Assembly: GCA_947589545.1 (NCBI GenBank)
Contig: CANQBA010000039.1
Location: 1 to 38,981, forward strand
Direction of reading: 5' to 3'
DNA length: 38,981 nucleotides
Source: an uncultured Oscillospiraceae bacterium
Lineage (GTDB): Bacteria; Bacillota; Clostridia; Oscillospirales; Oscillospiraceae
Positions 23,056 to 30,781 of this stretch are shown one piece after another. Both the position numbers and the translations under genes were made by a program. The first letter of the stretch is position 1. Each line of letters opens with the position of its first letter. The notes under the pieces are model-generated. The model worked only from the letters and a program-made list of their open reading frames with translations. It searched no databases and had not been told where the DNA came from.

Positions 23056-23511
23056 ATGGAGGAAAAAATGGAAGACACCAAGTATGCCGCGTTGAGGCTG
23101 GAGAATCAAATCTGCTTCCCCCTGTACGCTTGCTCACGGGAGATCATCAAGCGCTACAAGCCCTATCTGGACAGGTTGGATCTCACATACACCCAGTACA
23201 TCGCCATGATGGTCATGTGGGAACGCCGTCAGGTCAACGTGAAGGAGCTGGGCGAGTGCCTGTATCTGGACTCCGGCACCCTCACGCCGCTCCTCAAGAA
23301 GATGGAGCAGAAGGGCTATGTGGCCCGTGCCCGCTCCGAAAAGGACGAGCGGAACCTGATCGTCACCGTCACCGACGCCGGTATGGCCCTGCGGGACATG
23401 GCCGTGGACATCCCCGCCGCCGTCGGCTCCTGCGTCAACCTCACCCACGAGGAGGCCGTCACGCTCTATAACCTGCTCTACAAGGTTCTCCGCTTCGAAA
23501 ACGAGGATTAA
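23056..23511 (+). CDS. MarR-family regulator, OhrR-like
   Basis: A 151-residue winged-helix repressor closely following the OhrR/SarZ pattern. LENQICFPLYACSRE places a Cys at position 20, where OhrR has its peroxide-reactive Cys; then come LTYTQYIAMMVMWE, the recognition region LDSGTLTPLLKKME and the wing RSEKDERNLIVT. OhrR proteins repress peroxide-detoxifying genes until the Cys is oxidised; the peroxidase upstream is a plausible target. The start follows GGAGG 5 nt upstream. Its TAA stop is the target-site copy of a MITE inserted directly behind it, so the protein is intact. Confidence 0.88.
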   Translation: MEEKMEDTKYAALRLENQICFPLYACSREIIKRYKPYLDRLDLTYTQYIAMMVMWERRQVNVKELGECLYLDSGTLTPLLKKMEQKGYVARARSEKDERNLIVTVTDAGMALRDMAVDIPAAVGSCVNLTHEEAVTLYNLLYKVLRFENED

Positions 23512-23592
23512 TACTAATATCTAATTAAAGCAAGACATTCGCGTCGGTCTTTTTCGTGCCGCTCTGTGTCTTCTTTTAAATAGATATTAGTA
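23512..23592. mobile_element. 81-bp MITE, internally shortened copy
   Basis: Ends TACTAATATC / GATATTAGTA, flanked by TAA on both sides (23509-23511 and 23593-23595). Reverse-complemented it matches both arms of the 160-bp element (for example AAGACACAGAGCGGC and CGAAAAAGACCG), but about 79 bp of the centre is absent. It lies on the stop codon of the MarR-type gene. Confidence 0.88.
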
Positions 23593-23630
23593 TAAGCCGC
23601 TCTGATTGGCCGCCCGTAAAACAAAATAAA

Positions 23631-23678
23631 AAGACCGTTGACTTTTACCGTGACTCCGGTGGTCAACGGTCTTTTTTT
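23631..23678. terminator. Bidirectional terminator
   Basis: GACCGTTGAC/GTCAACGGTC stem (23633-23642 with 23662-23671) flanked by AAAAA and TTTTTTT; between the convergent MarR and GNAT genes. Confidence 0.85.
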
Positions 23679-23716
23679 GTATTCAATTTTCACGCCTGCT
23701 TAACAAGATTAAATGC

Positions 23717-24232
23717 TCACTCTAAATTCAGCTTAAAAATATGGGCGTCAAAATAAGTTTCTTCTCCCCATTTTTTATAGCGCGTTTTTCTGTCCTCCGA
23801 AAACCCGAATTTGCGCAGAAGCGCCACCGACGCAAGATTGTTATCCGCCACCTCTCCCGTGACGGACTTGCCGCCCTCCGCCCTGACCCAGCGAAGGATC
23901 GCGTCAATCACTTCGGTTCCGAGGCCCTCCTTCCAATGATCCTTTGAGATGCAATACCCGATGTCGTAATTCCCGTTTTCAGGAAAAATACAGCAGGTGC
24001 CCACAGGCGTACCATCCGCTTTCCATTCAACGGTCAGATAATATCCCTCCGGATTGTCCTCCATCTCATCGACACATTTGAGATACGCCTCATCCATGTT
24101 CTCACGGACAGGGTCGCTCATATACTTTCCGTTCTCTTTGTCTCCCCACAGAGACAGCGTAAAGTCTTTATCGGACTTCCGCCAGGAACGAATCGTCAAT
24201 CTTGGCGTTTCCAGGCTCTTGAGAAAAAGCAT
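23717..24232 (-). CDS. GNAT acetyltransferase (RimJ/RimL type)
   Basis: A 171-residue acetyl-CoA-dependent N-acetyltransferase. It opens LETPRLTIRSWRKSD, as RimJ/RimL proteins do. The acetyl-CoA loop is KEGLGTEVIDAILRW, and NLASVALLRKFGF is the typical motif B helix. The substrate may be a protein N-terminus or a small amine. GGAG lies 10 nt upstream of ATG. It follows the PHP gene by 54 nt on the same strand, so co-transcription is likely. Confidence 0.88.
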   Translation of the reverse strand: MLFLKSLETPRLTIRSWRKSDKDFTLSLWGDKENGKYMSDPVRENMDEAYLKCVDEMEDNPEGYYLTVEWKADGTPVGTCCIFPENGNYDIGYCISKDHWKEGLGTEVIDAILRWVRAEGGKSVTGEVADNNLASVALLRKFGFSEDRKTRYKKWGEETYFDAHIFKLNLE

Positions 24233-24286
24233 TGTGTGTTTTTCTCCTTCAAATACAGGTTTATCGAACAGCTTCCCACTTGATAT

Positions 24287-25129
24287 TTAAGCCAGCCGCT
24301 CCAGCACCGTCAGGCGCGCGGGCTCCACCGGGCGGCCCTCCGCGTTCAGCGTCCCCAACGGGGCCGTATCTGGCCGGCTGTGGCAGTCGCTGCCGCCGGA
24401 GACAAGAAGGCCGTACTCTCGGGCGTCCCGCTCCAGCCTTTCGCATTTTTCTACGCCGTATTGGGAGTACCAGCATTCCATCGCCCCAAGGCCGTCCTCC
24501 AGAAGCTCCGCCAGCATGGCCCTGTACTCCCCCTCCGTCAACGTCCGCTTGCCCTTCTCGCCCCAGGGGTGGGCCCAGACCGCCACGCCGCCGGCGGCGC
24601 GTACGGCCCCGATGACCTCCGCCGCCTCCACCCGGTCCTCCACGGCGGGGCACCTGTCCAGGATCTCCCGGATCGCGGTGTGAAAGTCCGGCACACAGCC
24701 GTATTTCACCAGCATATCCGCCATCTGGGGCTTCCCGGCGCCGGGCAGGGCGCGCAGGCGGTTCAGCTCAGCCTCCGGGACACAAAGGCCCAGCCTTTTG
24801 ATGAAGTCAATCCTGGCCTCCAGCTTGTTCCGCCGGAGCGCCCCGGCTTCCTCCATGAGCTTTCGGAAGGCCGGGTGATCAAGCCGGCACCCTAGGCCGA
24901 GGATGTGGCACTTGCCGGCCCTGGCCCTGGAGCTCACCTCCACGCCGGGGATGAAGCGCAGACCTGCGGGTGCGTCCTTTAAAAGCTCCGCCGCACCGGC
25001 GGCGGTGTCGTGGTCGCAGACGGCCAGGGTGGCGACGCCGGCCTCCAGGGCGGCCCGCGCCAGCTCCCCGGGCGTCAAGAGCCCGTCGGAGGCGCTGGAG
25101 TGGGTGTGCAGATCGACGGTACTTCTCAT
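24287..25129 (-). CDS. PHP-domain phosphoesterase (nucleoside 3',5'-bisphosphate phosphatase / YciV type)
   Basis: A 280-residue trinuclear-metal phosphatase. The metal ligands of the PHP fold are visible: H8, H10 and D15 (DLHTHSSASDG), CDHDT, GVEVS, AHPWG and the final GGSDCHSR. Proteins of this layout dephosphorylate nucleoside 3',5'-bisphosphates or trim 5' ends of RNA; some act on other phosphoesters. The start at 25129 follows GGAGGG by 6 nt and gives the canonical N-terminus; the frame is open for another 50 codons upstream but passes through the promoter. A downstream GNAT gene probably shares the transcript. Confidence 0.9.
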   Translation of the reverse strand: MRSTVDLHTHSSASDGLLTPGELARAALEAGVATLAVCDHDTAAGAAELLKDAPAGLRFIPGVEVSSRARAGKCHILGLGCRLDHPAFRKLMEEAGALRRNKLEARIDFIKRLGLCVPEAELNRLRALPGAGKPQMADMLVKYGCVPDFHTAIREILDRCPAVEDRVEAAEVIGAVRAAGGVAVWAHPWGEKGKRTLTEGEYRAMLAELLEDGLGAMECWYSQYGVEKCERLERDAREYGLLVSGGSDCHSRPDTAPLGTLNAEGRPVEPARLTVLERLA

Positions 25130-25172
25130 GCCGTTTCCCTCCCGTTCTCTTTTTTTGTTCCGATTTTCCACC

Positions 25173-25201
25173 AGTATACCACCCGCCGCGCCATTCGTAA
25201 A
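25173..25201 (-). promoter_or_regulatory. Promoter of the PHP gene
   Basis: Minus strand: TTTACG (25196-25201), 17 bp, TATACT (25173-25178). Confidence 0.7.
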
Positions 25202-25209
25202 GCGCCCTG

Positions 25210-25238
25210 TTGCAAACGGCACGATTCTCCTGTATAAT
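25210..25238 (+). promoter_or_regulatory. Promoter of the GNAT-unknown-UvrA gene run
   Basis: TTGCAA (25210-25215), 17 bp, TATAAT (25233-25238). Its -35 lies 9 bp from the -35 of the divergent PHP promoter. Confidence 0.8.
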
Positions 25239-25262
25239 AGCTGACGGAAGGACGCGAAAAAA

Positions 25263-25781
25263 ATGCCAAACGATTTACAGATATACATCCCTCGCCCCGA
25301 GGACGGCTGGTTTTATGTAAAAATGATGTCCGATCCGGCAACGATGGCTTATAACGCGCCATGGTTCCCGCCGGACGGGTGCATACCCGCGCCGGAGGCG
25401 GAGTGGCTGGACATACAGCGGCTTTGGATCGGTAAAGAGCCGGAGCGGTTCTACGCTTTTCTGCAACGGAAAAGCGACGGGGCGTTTGTGGGCGATATAA
25501 ATTATCACTATACCCCGGAGCGCGGCTGGTGGGATATGGGGATCGTGATCTACGCCCCGGAACGGGGAAAGGGATACGGCAGGCAGGGACTTCGCCTGCT
25601 GCTGGATCGGGCGTTCAAGGCAGACGGCGTTCTCCGCCTGCACAACGATTTTGAGACGGCACGGGACGCGGCGTATCACATCCACAAGGCGGCCGGCTTT
25701 CGGGAGGCCGGCACGGTGGACGGGATCCTTCAGCTGGAATTGACCCGGGAGGAGTATTTGCGGTCTGTCACGACGGCATAA
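25263..25781 (+). CDS. GNAT acetyltransferase
   Basis: A 172-residue N-acetyltransferase. The central VGDINYHY and MGIVIYAPERGKGYG form strand 4 and the acetyl-CoA pyrophosphate loop (R/QxxGxG/A variant), then AAYHIHKAAGFREAG as motif B. The N-terminus (IYIPRPEDGWFYVKMMSDPATM) is typical of a clostridial subgroup of small-molecule acetyltransferases. Its acceptor is unknown. It is first in a run of three plus-strand genes; the next begins 12 nt after its stop with a GGAGGT site. Confidence 0.85.
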   Translation: MPNDLQIYIPRPEDGWFYVKMMSDPATMAYNAPWFPPDGCIPAPEAEWLDIQRLWIGKEPERFYAFLQRKSDGAFVGDINYHYTPERGWWDMGIVIYAPERGKGYGRQGLRLLLDRAFKADGVLRLHNDFETARDAAYHIHKAAGFREAGTVDGILQLELTREEYLRSVTTA

Positions 25782-25793
25782 GGAGGTCAGGCG

Positions 25794-27323
25794 ATGGATA
25801 AGACGTTTGAGAAATTTTTGCGGCGGGAGATCGACCTGGCGGCGGTGGGCGCGGTGCGCCGGACGGACAACACGCCGTATTTCTGCACGCCAAAGGGCGC
25901 GTCTATCTTCGGCTGGGCCGGGGTAGACGGGATCCACTTCTGCTTCATCCGGGGCTTCGGCGGGACGGTCTTCGCCGTCAGCCCCATGAACACCCCGCCC
26001 CACTATGTGCACCCCGTGGCCCGGAGCTTTGAGGATTTTCTGCGGCTTCTGCTGGCCTGCGGCGACACGGCGGCCCTGGAACAGGCGTGGATGTGGGACG
26101 AGGCGCAGTTTGACGCTTTCCTCCGGGAATATCCGCCCACGCCGGAGCAAAAGGAAGTCCTCTCCCAGATTGCGGAGCAGCTTTGCCTGACGCCCATGGA
26201 GCGCCCTTGGGCGTACATCCGAGAGGTCCAGTCCTCCTTCGATTACAGCAAAATCAAATATACGGAGGACTACTACGACCTGGTCCCGGAGCCTGCCGCG
26301 CAGGCGGCGCCCCCGGCATGGAAGGTCACCTTCGACGGGGGCTTCTGGGGTCATCAGGGGCGGGAGCGGGCCGGGAAGGAGCTGCCCCTGGGGAAAGAAT
26401 TCACCTGGGCCGGCCATTTCTGGCTGATCCCGGCGGCGTACCTGTGCGCCGGTGGCCTGGTGCTGGATCTGTGCGCGCGGGTGGAGCCCGAGGACATCCG
26501 CGCCTTTATGGCCAGGTGGGATCTGGGGCCGGAGAACGACTCCGCTGAGAACTTCACCCGGGAACAGCAGATGCAAATGGATCTGGAAAATCCGCTCCGT
26601 ATTGATCTCCGCCCCCGTGTGGAGGTAAACGGAAAGCCCCTGTCCTTTTCCCAGGGCTGCAGCGTGACCTTCAACCCCTGTGTGCCGGAGGGCTTCACCA
26701 ACGAGCCGGAGGCCAAATGGGTCGTGGAGCACTACGGGCTGGACGCCTCCCGGGGATGGGTCGTTTCCCGGTACGCCTTTCCCTGGCCGGGAAAGCGCCG
26801 GCCCCAGATCAAATCGCTCTCCCTGACCATGGAGCAGCAGCCGGATCATGTGCCGGGGCCGCGCTTTCAGCCCCATCAGCCCGGGGACACCCTTGTCTTC
26901 ACCCACCCGGCCAGCGGCATCGAATACACCCTGACGGTGCGGGCGCTGGAGCGGCAGACGCTCCCGGCGGGAACCTTCGGCGCGGGCGGCTTTGTCTACC
27001 CCACCAACACGGTGGCCATGAGCTACACCCTCTCCCCGGAGCCGGAGGAGAGCATCTATGTCAGCGACTGCGACGAGGGCGACAGGCCCCGGCGCGCGCA
27101 GCCCCGGGATTCCCTCTCCCCCGAGGCCCAGGGCTTTGCCGCCGTCATGGGCGTCATCGGCGGGGCGGACGGGCCGCTTGCCGTCACCGCCGGCGGAAGG
27201 GCCCAGGGCAAGCTCAGGGCCGCGTATGCCTCCCTGCATTTCCAGCCGGTGGAAAAGGACGTGGAATGGCGGGTGGAATTTTCCGTCAAGCGGTATAAGG
27301 ACGCCGTCTTTACCCTTCTGTGA
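25794..27323 (+). CDS. Protein of unknown function, 509 residues
   Basis: Not recognised with certainty. The N-terminal 110 or so residues (GVDGIHFCFIRGFGGTVFAV, then a helical stretch with ACGDTAALEQAW) resemble the layout of SMI1/KNR4-like proteins, in which a partner-binding fold is followed by a region counting deviation; this is weak. The remainder is rich in beta-strands and aromatic residues, without signal peptide, membrane helix or catalytic motif. GVIGGADGP near residue 445 is a glycine-rich loop. It has a strong GGAGGT ribosome site, lies 12 nt after a GNAT gene and 45 nt before a UvrA-like gene, so it is probably in one operon with them. Confidence 0.75.
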   Translation: MDKTFEKFLRREIDLAAVGAVRRTDNTPYFCTPKGASIFGWAGVDGIHFCFIRGFGGTVFAVSPMNTPPHYVHPVARSFEDFLRLLLACGDTAALEQAWMWDEAQFDAFLREYPPTPEQKEVLSQIAEQLCLTPMERPWAYIREVQSSFDYSKIKYTEDYYDLVPEPAAQAAPPAWKVTFDGGFWGHQGRERAGKELPLGKEFTWAGHFWLIPAAYLCAGGLVLDLCARVEPEDIRAFMARWDLGPENDSAENFTREQQMQMDLENPLRIDLRPRVEVNGKPLSFSQGCSVTFNPCVPEGFTNEPEAKWVVEHYGLDASRGWVVSRYAFPWPGKRRPQIKSLSLTMEQQPDHVPGPRFQPHQPGDTLVFTHPASGIEYTLTVRALERQTLPAGTFGAGGFVYPTNTVAMSYTLSPEPEESIYVSDCDEGDRPRRAQPRDSLSPEAQGFAAVMGVIGGADGPLAVTAGGRAQGKLRAAYASLHFQPVEKDVEWRVEFSVKRYKDAVFTLL

Positions 27324-27368
27324 GGCAAGTAAAGGGCGCGAATCGGTATGATACAAGGAGCATTCAAG

Positions 27369-29888
27369 ATGGATGAGAAAAACGGCGCCGTTCCCGCCTG
27401 CGTCCAGGTGCGCGGCGGGCGGGTGCATAATCTGAAAAACATCGACGTGGACATCCCCCTGAACCGTCTGGTGGCCGTGGCGGGGGTATCCGGGTCGGGC
27501 AAGTCCTCCCTGGCGCTGGGGATCCTCTACGCCGAGGGCTCCCGGCGGTATCTGGAGTCCCTGTCCACCTACACCAGAAGGCGGATGACCCAGGCGGAAA
27601 AGGCCCAGGTGGACGAGGTCTTATACATCCCCGCCGCCCTGGCCCTGCGGCAGAGGCCCGGCGTTCCGGGCATCCGCAGTACCTTCGGCACCGGGACGGA
27701 GCTTTTAAACTCTCTGCGGTTGATGTTCTCGCGCCTGGCCTCCCATCGGTGCCCCAACGGGCACTACGTCCCCCCGTCCCTGAACGTGGCGGCGGGGCTG
27801 GAGCTCACCTGCCCCGTGTGCGGGGAGCGGTTTTTTGCCCCCAGCGCGGAGGAGCTGGCCTTCAACAGCCAGGGCGCCTGCAAAAAATGCGACGGCACCG
27901 GCATCGTCCGCACCGTGGACGAGTCCACCCTGGTGCCCGACGAGTCCCTGTCCATCGACGAGGGCGCGGTACTCCCCTGGCAGACCCTGATGTGGTCGCT
28001 GATGAAGGATATCGCCCGGGAGATGGGCGTCCGCACCGATGTGCCCTTCCGGGAGCTCACCCCCACGGAGCGGGACACCGTCTTCCACGGCCCCGCCGTG
28101 AAGAAAAACATCATCTACCAGAACCGCACCAGCGGCGCGGCGGGAGATATGGATTTCACCTACTTCAACGCCACCTACACGGTGGAAAACGCCCTCTCCA
28201 AGGTCAAGGACGAGGCCGGCATGAAGCGGGTGGAGAAGTTTTTGAAGCAGGACGTGTGCCCCGACTGCGGCGGCACCCGCCTTTCCGAGGCCGCCCGGGC
28301 CCCCAGGCTCCGGGGCGTCTCCCTGGCGGACGTGTGTAAAATGACTCTCTCCGACCTGGTGGAATGGGTGCGCGGTGTGCCGGCGTCCCTGCCGCCGGAG
28401 ATGCGGCCCATGGCGGAGAGCATCTGCCAGTCCTTCCTGGACGCGGCGCGCAGGCTCATGGAGCTGGGGCTTTCCTACCTGTCCCTGGACCGGGCGGCCT
28501 CCACCCTCTCCACGGGGGAACGCCAGCGGATGCAGCTGGCCCGGGCCGTGCGCAACCGCACCACCGGCGTGCTCTATGTGCTGGACGAGCCGTCCATCGG
28601 CCTCCATCCGGCCAATATGGAGGGTCTCGGCGGCGTCATGCGGGATCTGCTGTCCGACGGGAACACGGTGGTTTTAGTGGATCACGACACCAACGTCCTC
28701 AGCCGCGCCGACTGGCTCATCGAGCTGGGCCCGGAGGCGGGGGCCAAGGGCGGCACCGTCATCGCCCAGGGGCCCCTTTGGGAGGCCGCCCGCGATCCCG
28801 CCTCCCGGATCGGGCCGTACCTCACCGGTAAGGCCGTCATCGATTTCGGCCGGCGGGCCCGGGCGGAGGAGATGTTCGACCTGGGCGTTCTGCGTCTCTC
28901 CACCGGCCCGATCCACACGGTAAAGCCCCTGGAGATCGCCCTTCCCAAGGGGCGGCTCGTCTGTGTCACCGGCGTATCCGGCTCGGGCAAGACGACGATG
29001 GTCCTAGAGAGCCTTGTCCCCGCGCTGGAGGCCGTCCTCCACGGGAAAAAGCTCCCCGCCCATGTGAAAAGCATGGAGGCTCCGGGCATACGCCAGGTGA
29101 AGCTCATAGACGCCACGCCCATCGGCATCAACGTCCGCTCCACCGTGGCCACCTACGCCGACATCCACGACGAGCTGCGGAAGGTCTTCGCTAGAGCGCC
29201 TGAGGCCAAAAGGCGGGGCCTGAAGGCCGGGGCCTTCTCCTACAACACCGGCTCCCTGCGCTGTCCCACCTGCGACGGCACGGGTCAGATCAGTCTGGAC
29301 GTACAGTTTTTGCCCGATGTGGACATCCCCTGCCCCGACTGCGGCGGTTCCCGCTACGCCAAGGCGGCGTCTCTCATCCGCCGGGAGCCGAAAAGGGGGG
29401 GCAGGGCCTGCACGCTCCCGGAGCTGATGGACATGAGCGTGGACGAGGCCCTGGAGGCCTGCGGCGATTTGCCCCTGGTTTCCCGGCGTCTGCAGGTTCT
29501 GCACACGCTGGGGCTGGGGTATCTGACCCTGGGCGAGGAGACGCCCAGCCTGTCCGGCGGCGAGGCACAGCGGCTGAAGCTGGCCGGAGAGCTGGGCCGG
29601 GGGCAGTCGGACACCGTCTTCGTCTTTGACGAGCCCACCATCGGCCTCCACCCCCTGGACGTGGAGACGCTTCTCCACGTGTTCCGGGAGCTGACGGACA
29701 GCGGCGCCACGGTCATCGTTATCGAGCACGATCTGGACGTTATCAAAAACGCCGACTACGTCATCGATATGGGCCCCGGCGGAGGCGTCCAAGGCGGCGC
29801 CGTCGTGGCCGCCGGCACCCCGGAGGAGATCGCCGCCGCCCAAGAGAGCCTGACGGGAAAATACCTCCGGTCCGGCGGCGCTGTATAG
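27369..29888 (+). CDS. UvrA-like ABC ATPase (short UvrA paralogue)
   Basis: An 839-residue protein with two ABC cassettes: GVSGSGKSS (Walker A, about 39-47) and LDEPSIGLHP in the first, GVSGSGKTT and FDEPTIGLHP in the second. Zinc modules include CPVCGERF, CKKCDGTG, CPDCGGTR, CPTCDGTG and CPDCGGSR. The first signature is STGERQRMQLA rather than SGGE; the second is the normal SGGEAQRLKLA. It is about 100 residues shorter than housekeeping UvrA (about 940), in line with paralogues (UvrA2 type) linked to tolerance of DNA-binding drugs and usually lacking the UvrB-binding region. ATG at 27369 has AGGAG 9 nt before it; an ATG at 27348 has none. Confidence 0.9.
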   Translation: MDEKNGAVPACVQVRGGRVHNLKNIDVDIPLNRLVAVAGVSGSGKSSLALGILYAEGSRRYLESLSTYTRRRMTQAEKAQVDEVLYIPAALALRQRPGVPGIRSTFGTGTELLNSLRLMFSRLASHRCPNGHYVPPSLNVAAGLELTCPVCGERFFAPSAEELAFNSQGACKKCDGTGIVRTVDESTLVPDESLSIDEGAVLPWQTLMWSLMKDIAREMGVRTDVPFRELTPTERDTVFHGPAVKKNIIYQNRTSGAAGDMDFTYFNATYTVENALSKVKDEAGMKRVEKFLKQDVCPDCGGTRLSEAARAPRLRGVSLADVCKMTLSDLVEWVRGVPASLPPEMRPMAESICQSFLDAARRLMELGLSYLSLDRAASTLSTGERQRMQLARAVRNRTTGVLYVLDEPSIGLHPANMEGLGGVMRDLLSDGNTVVLVDHDTNVLSRADWLIELGPEAGAKGGTVIAQGPLWEAARDPASRIGPYLTGKAVIDFGRRARAEEMFDLGVLRLSTGPIHTVKPLEIALPKGRLVCVTGVSGSGKTTMVLESLVPALEAVLHGKKLPAHVKSMEAPGIRQVKLIDATPIGINVRSTVATYADIHDELRKVFARAPEAKRRGLKAGAFSYNTGSLRCPTCDGTGQISLDVQFLPDVDIPCPDCGGSRYAKAASLIRREPKRGGRACTLPELMDMSVDEALEACGDLPLVSRRLQVLHTLGLGYLTLGEETPSLSGGEAQRLKLAGELGRGQSDTVFVFDEPTIGLHPLDVETLLHVFRELTDSGATVIVIEHDLDVIKNADYVIDMGPGGGVQGGAVVAAGTPEEIAAAQESLTGKYLRSGGAV

Positions 29889-30173
29889 CCCTTGTCGTTT
29901 TAAAATGGCAAAGCTCCGCCAAACCCCGGAGGTTTCCCCTCCCGGATCTCTATATTGCGTATTATAACATATTCAAAAGCATTTGTCAAGCATTATTTTT
30001 AAGTATTTTGAATAATTTTTTCTGTCGCCCTTTTCACCAAACGGCGAGTAAACCTTTATCGTTTCTTCCGATGAGGTATTTTATTACACTTCTCTCTAAA
30101 AGTCGATATATAGTCTATACTTTGCTGAAATAATGGCAAGATGGAAGCGACGATATATCGGCCGGAGGCGACT
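29889..30173. other. AT-rich intergenic region ahead of the XRE regulator
   Basis: No gene. It holds an AAACC/GGTTT weak hairpin near 29919-29933, then a strongly AT-rich stretch. Two CGATATAT words occur (30104-30111, and as the palindrome CGATATATCG at 30151-30160), one on either side of a TATACT -10-like box (30115-30120). These could be operator sites for the small regulator that follows. Confidence 0.35.
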
Positions 30174-30419
30174 ATGGACACACGAAAAGCGGTTTCAACA
30201 AGGATACAGCAGCTTTGCGCCGAGCACGGCTACAACATCAACTCTCTCGCACGCTGGGCGGGGATACCGCCGACCACGGTCAAGAGCATCCTCTACGGCA
30301 GCAGCCGCAATCCCGGCGTAGTCACCGTAAAGCTCCTGTGCGACGGGTTGGGCATCTCCCTCTATGACTTCTTCAATTCGCCTCTCTTTCAAAGCGCGGA
30401 GCCGGAGGACGGCAAATAA
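30174..30419 (+). CDS. XRE-family small DNA-binding regulator
   Basis: An 81-residue helix-turn-helix protein. TRIQQLCAEHGYNINSLARWAGIPPTTVKSIL-type organisation covers helices 1-4 (recognition helix PPTTVKSIL), followed by VTVKLLCDGLGISLYDFF, the usual end of the Cro/C1 domain. There is no additional sensor domain. The start at 30174 is chosen because GGAGG lies 5 nt before it; two earlier ATGs lack a site. CGATATAT palindromic words upstream and in the leader suggest autorepression, which is inference. It is followed by two hairpins. Confidence 0.85.
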   Translation: MDTRKAVSTRIQQLCAEHGYNINSLARWAGIPPTTVKSILYGSSRNPGVVTVKLLCDGLGISLYDFFNSPLFQSAEPEDGK

Positions 30420-30442
30420 CAGCATATTGCCGCAAGAAATCG

Positions 30443-30503
30443 CCGCCCGGTCAAAAAGCCGGGCGGTGAGAGACTGTCGAAAAAGCCCGGACGGGCTTTT
30501 TTT
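30443..30503 (+). terminator. Double hairpin, the second an intrinsic terminator
   Basis: CCGCCCGG/CCGGGCGG (30443-30450 with 30459-30466), then AAAAAGCCCG/CGGGCTTTTT (30480-30489 with 30492-30501) with a T tract. A very similar AAAAGCCCGTC-GGGCTTTTT-CGACAGT unit recurs, in the other orientation, at 33273-33303. Confidence 0.75.
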
Positions 30504-30533
30504 GCAACTCCCAATTCCCTTTTGTGTTCCCGG
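30501..30533. repeat. Left inverted repeat bracketing the low-GC GNAT cassette
   Basis: The reverse complement reads CCGGGAACACAAA, three variable bases, GAATTGGGA, then a GCAAA end; the same order occurs at 31603-31637. The outer flanks also correspond: both sides carry a CGCCCGG-type hairpin beside a CTTTTT(C)GACA motif. Confidence 0.6.
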
Positions 30534-30781
30534 AGTATCTGAGCCACGGCTGGAGTGAATATTTTTCCAACGAAGTGAATAAAAAATTTCCCGCCAGCAT
30601 AATTGCTGACGGGTGATGATGCAAAATACAATGCTGTCTCAATTTGATGAAGTGGGGTTGCATGATTACTGGTTCTACAGAGTACGCAATACATGGCAGC
30701 CAGACTGTGTATAGAAGTGTGTCATTTAGTTTCTAAAGGGGTTTGCAGCGTCTCGATAAATGTGAAATTATCTGTGCGTAA
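30504..30781. other. Low-GC non-coding region with a terminator-like hairpin
   Basis: CCCGCCAGC/GCTGACGGG stem (30590-30598 with 30605-30613), followed on the minus strand by AAATTTTTTATTC, so it can end the leftward GNAT transcript. A 31-codon plus-strand frame (30619-30714) has no homologue I recognise and is not called. Confidence 0.5.

Noticed and set aside
24287-25288. Start of the PHP protein at 25288
   Set aside because: This would place about 50 codons across the divergent promoters; the GGAGGG site and the canonical DLHTHSSASDG start support 25129.
30619-30714. 31-codon plus-strand frame (MQNTMLSQFDEV start) in the low-GC cassette
   Set aside because: No ribosome site with good spacing and no homologue recognised; it could be the remnant of a gene but cannot be supported.
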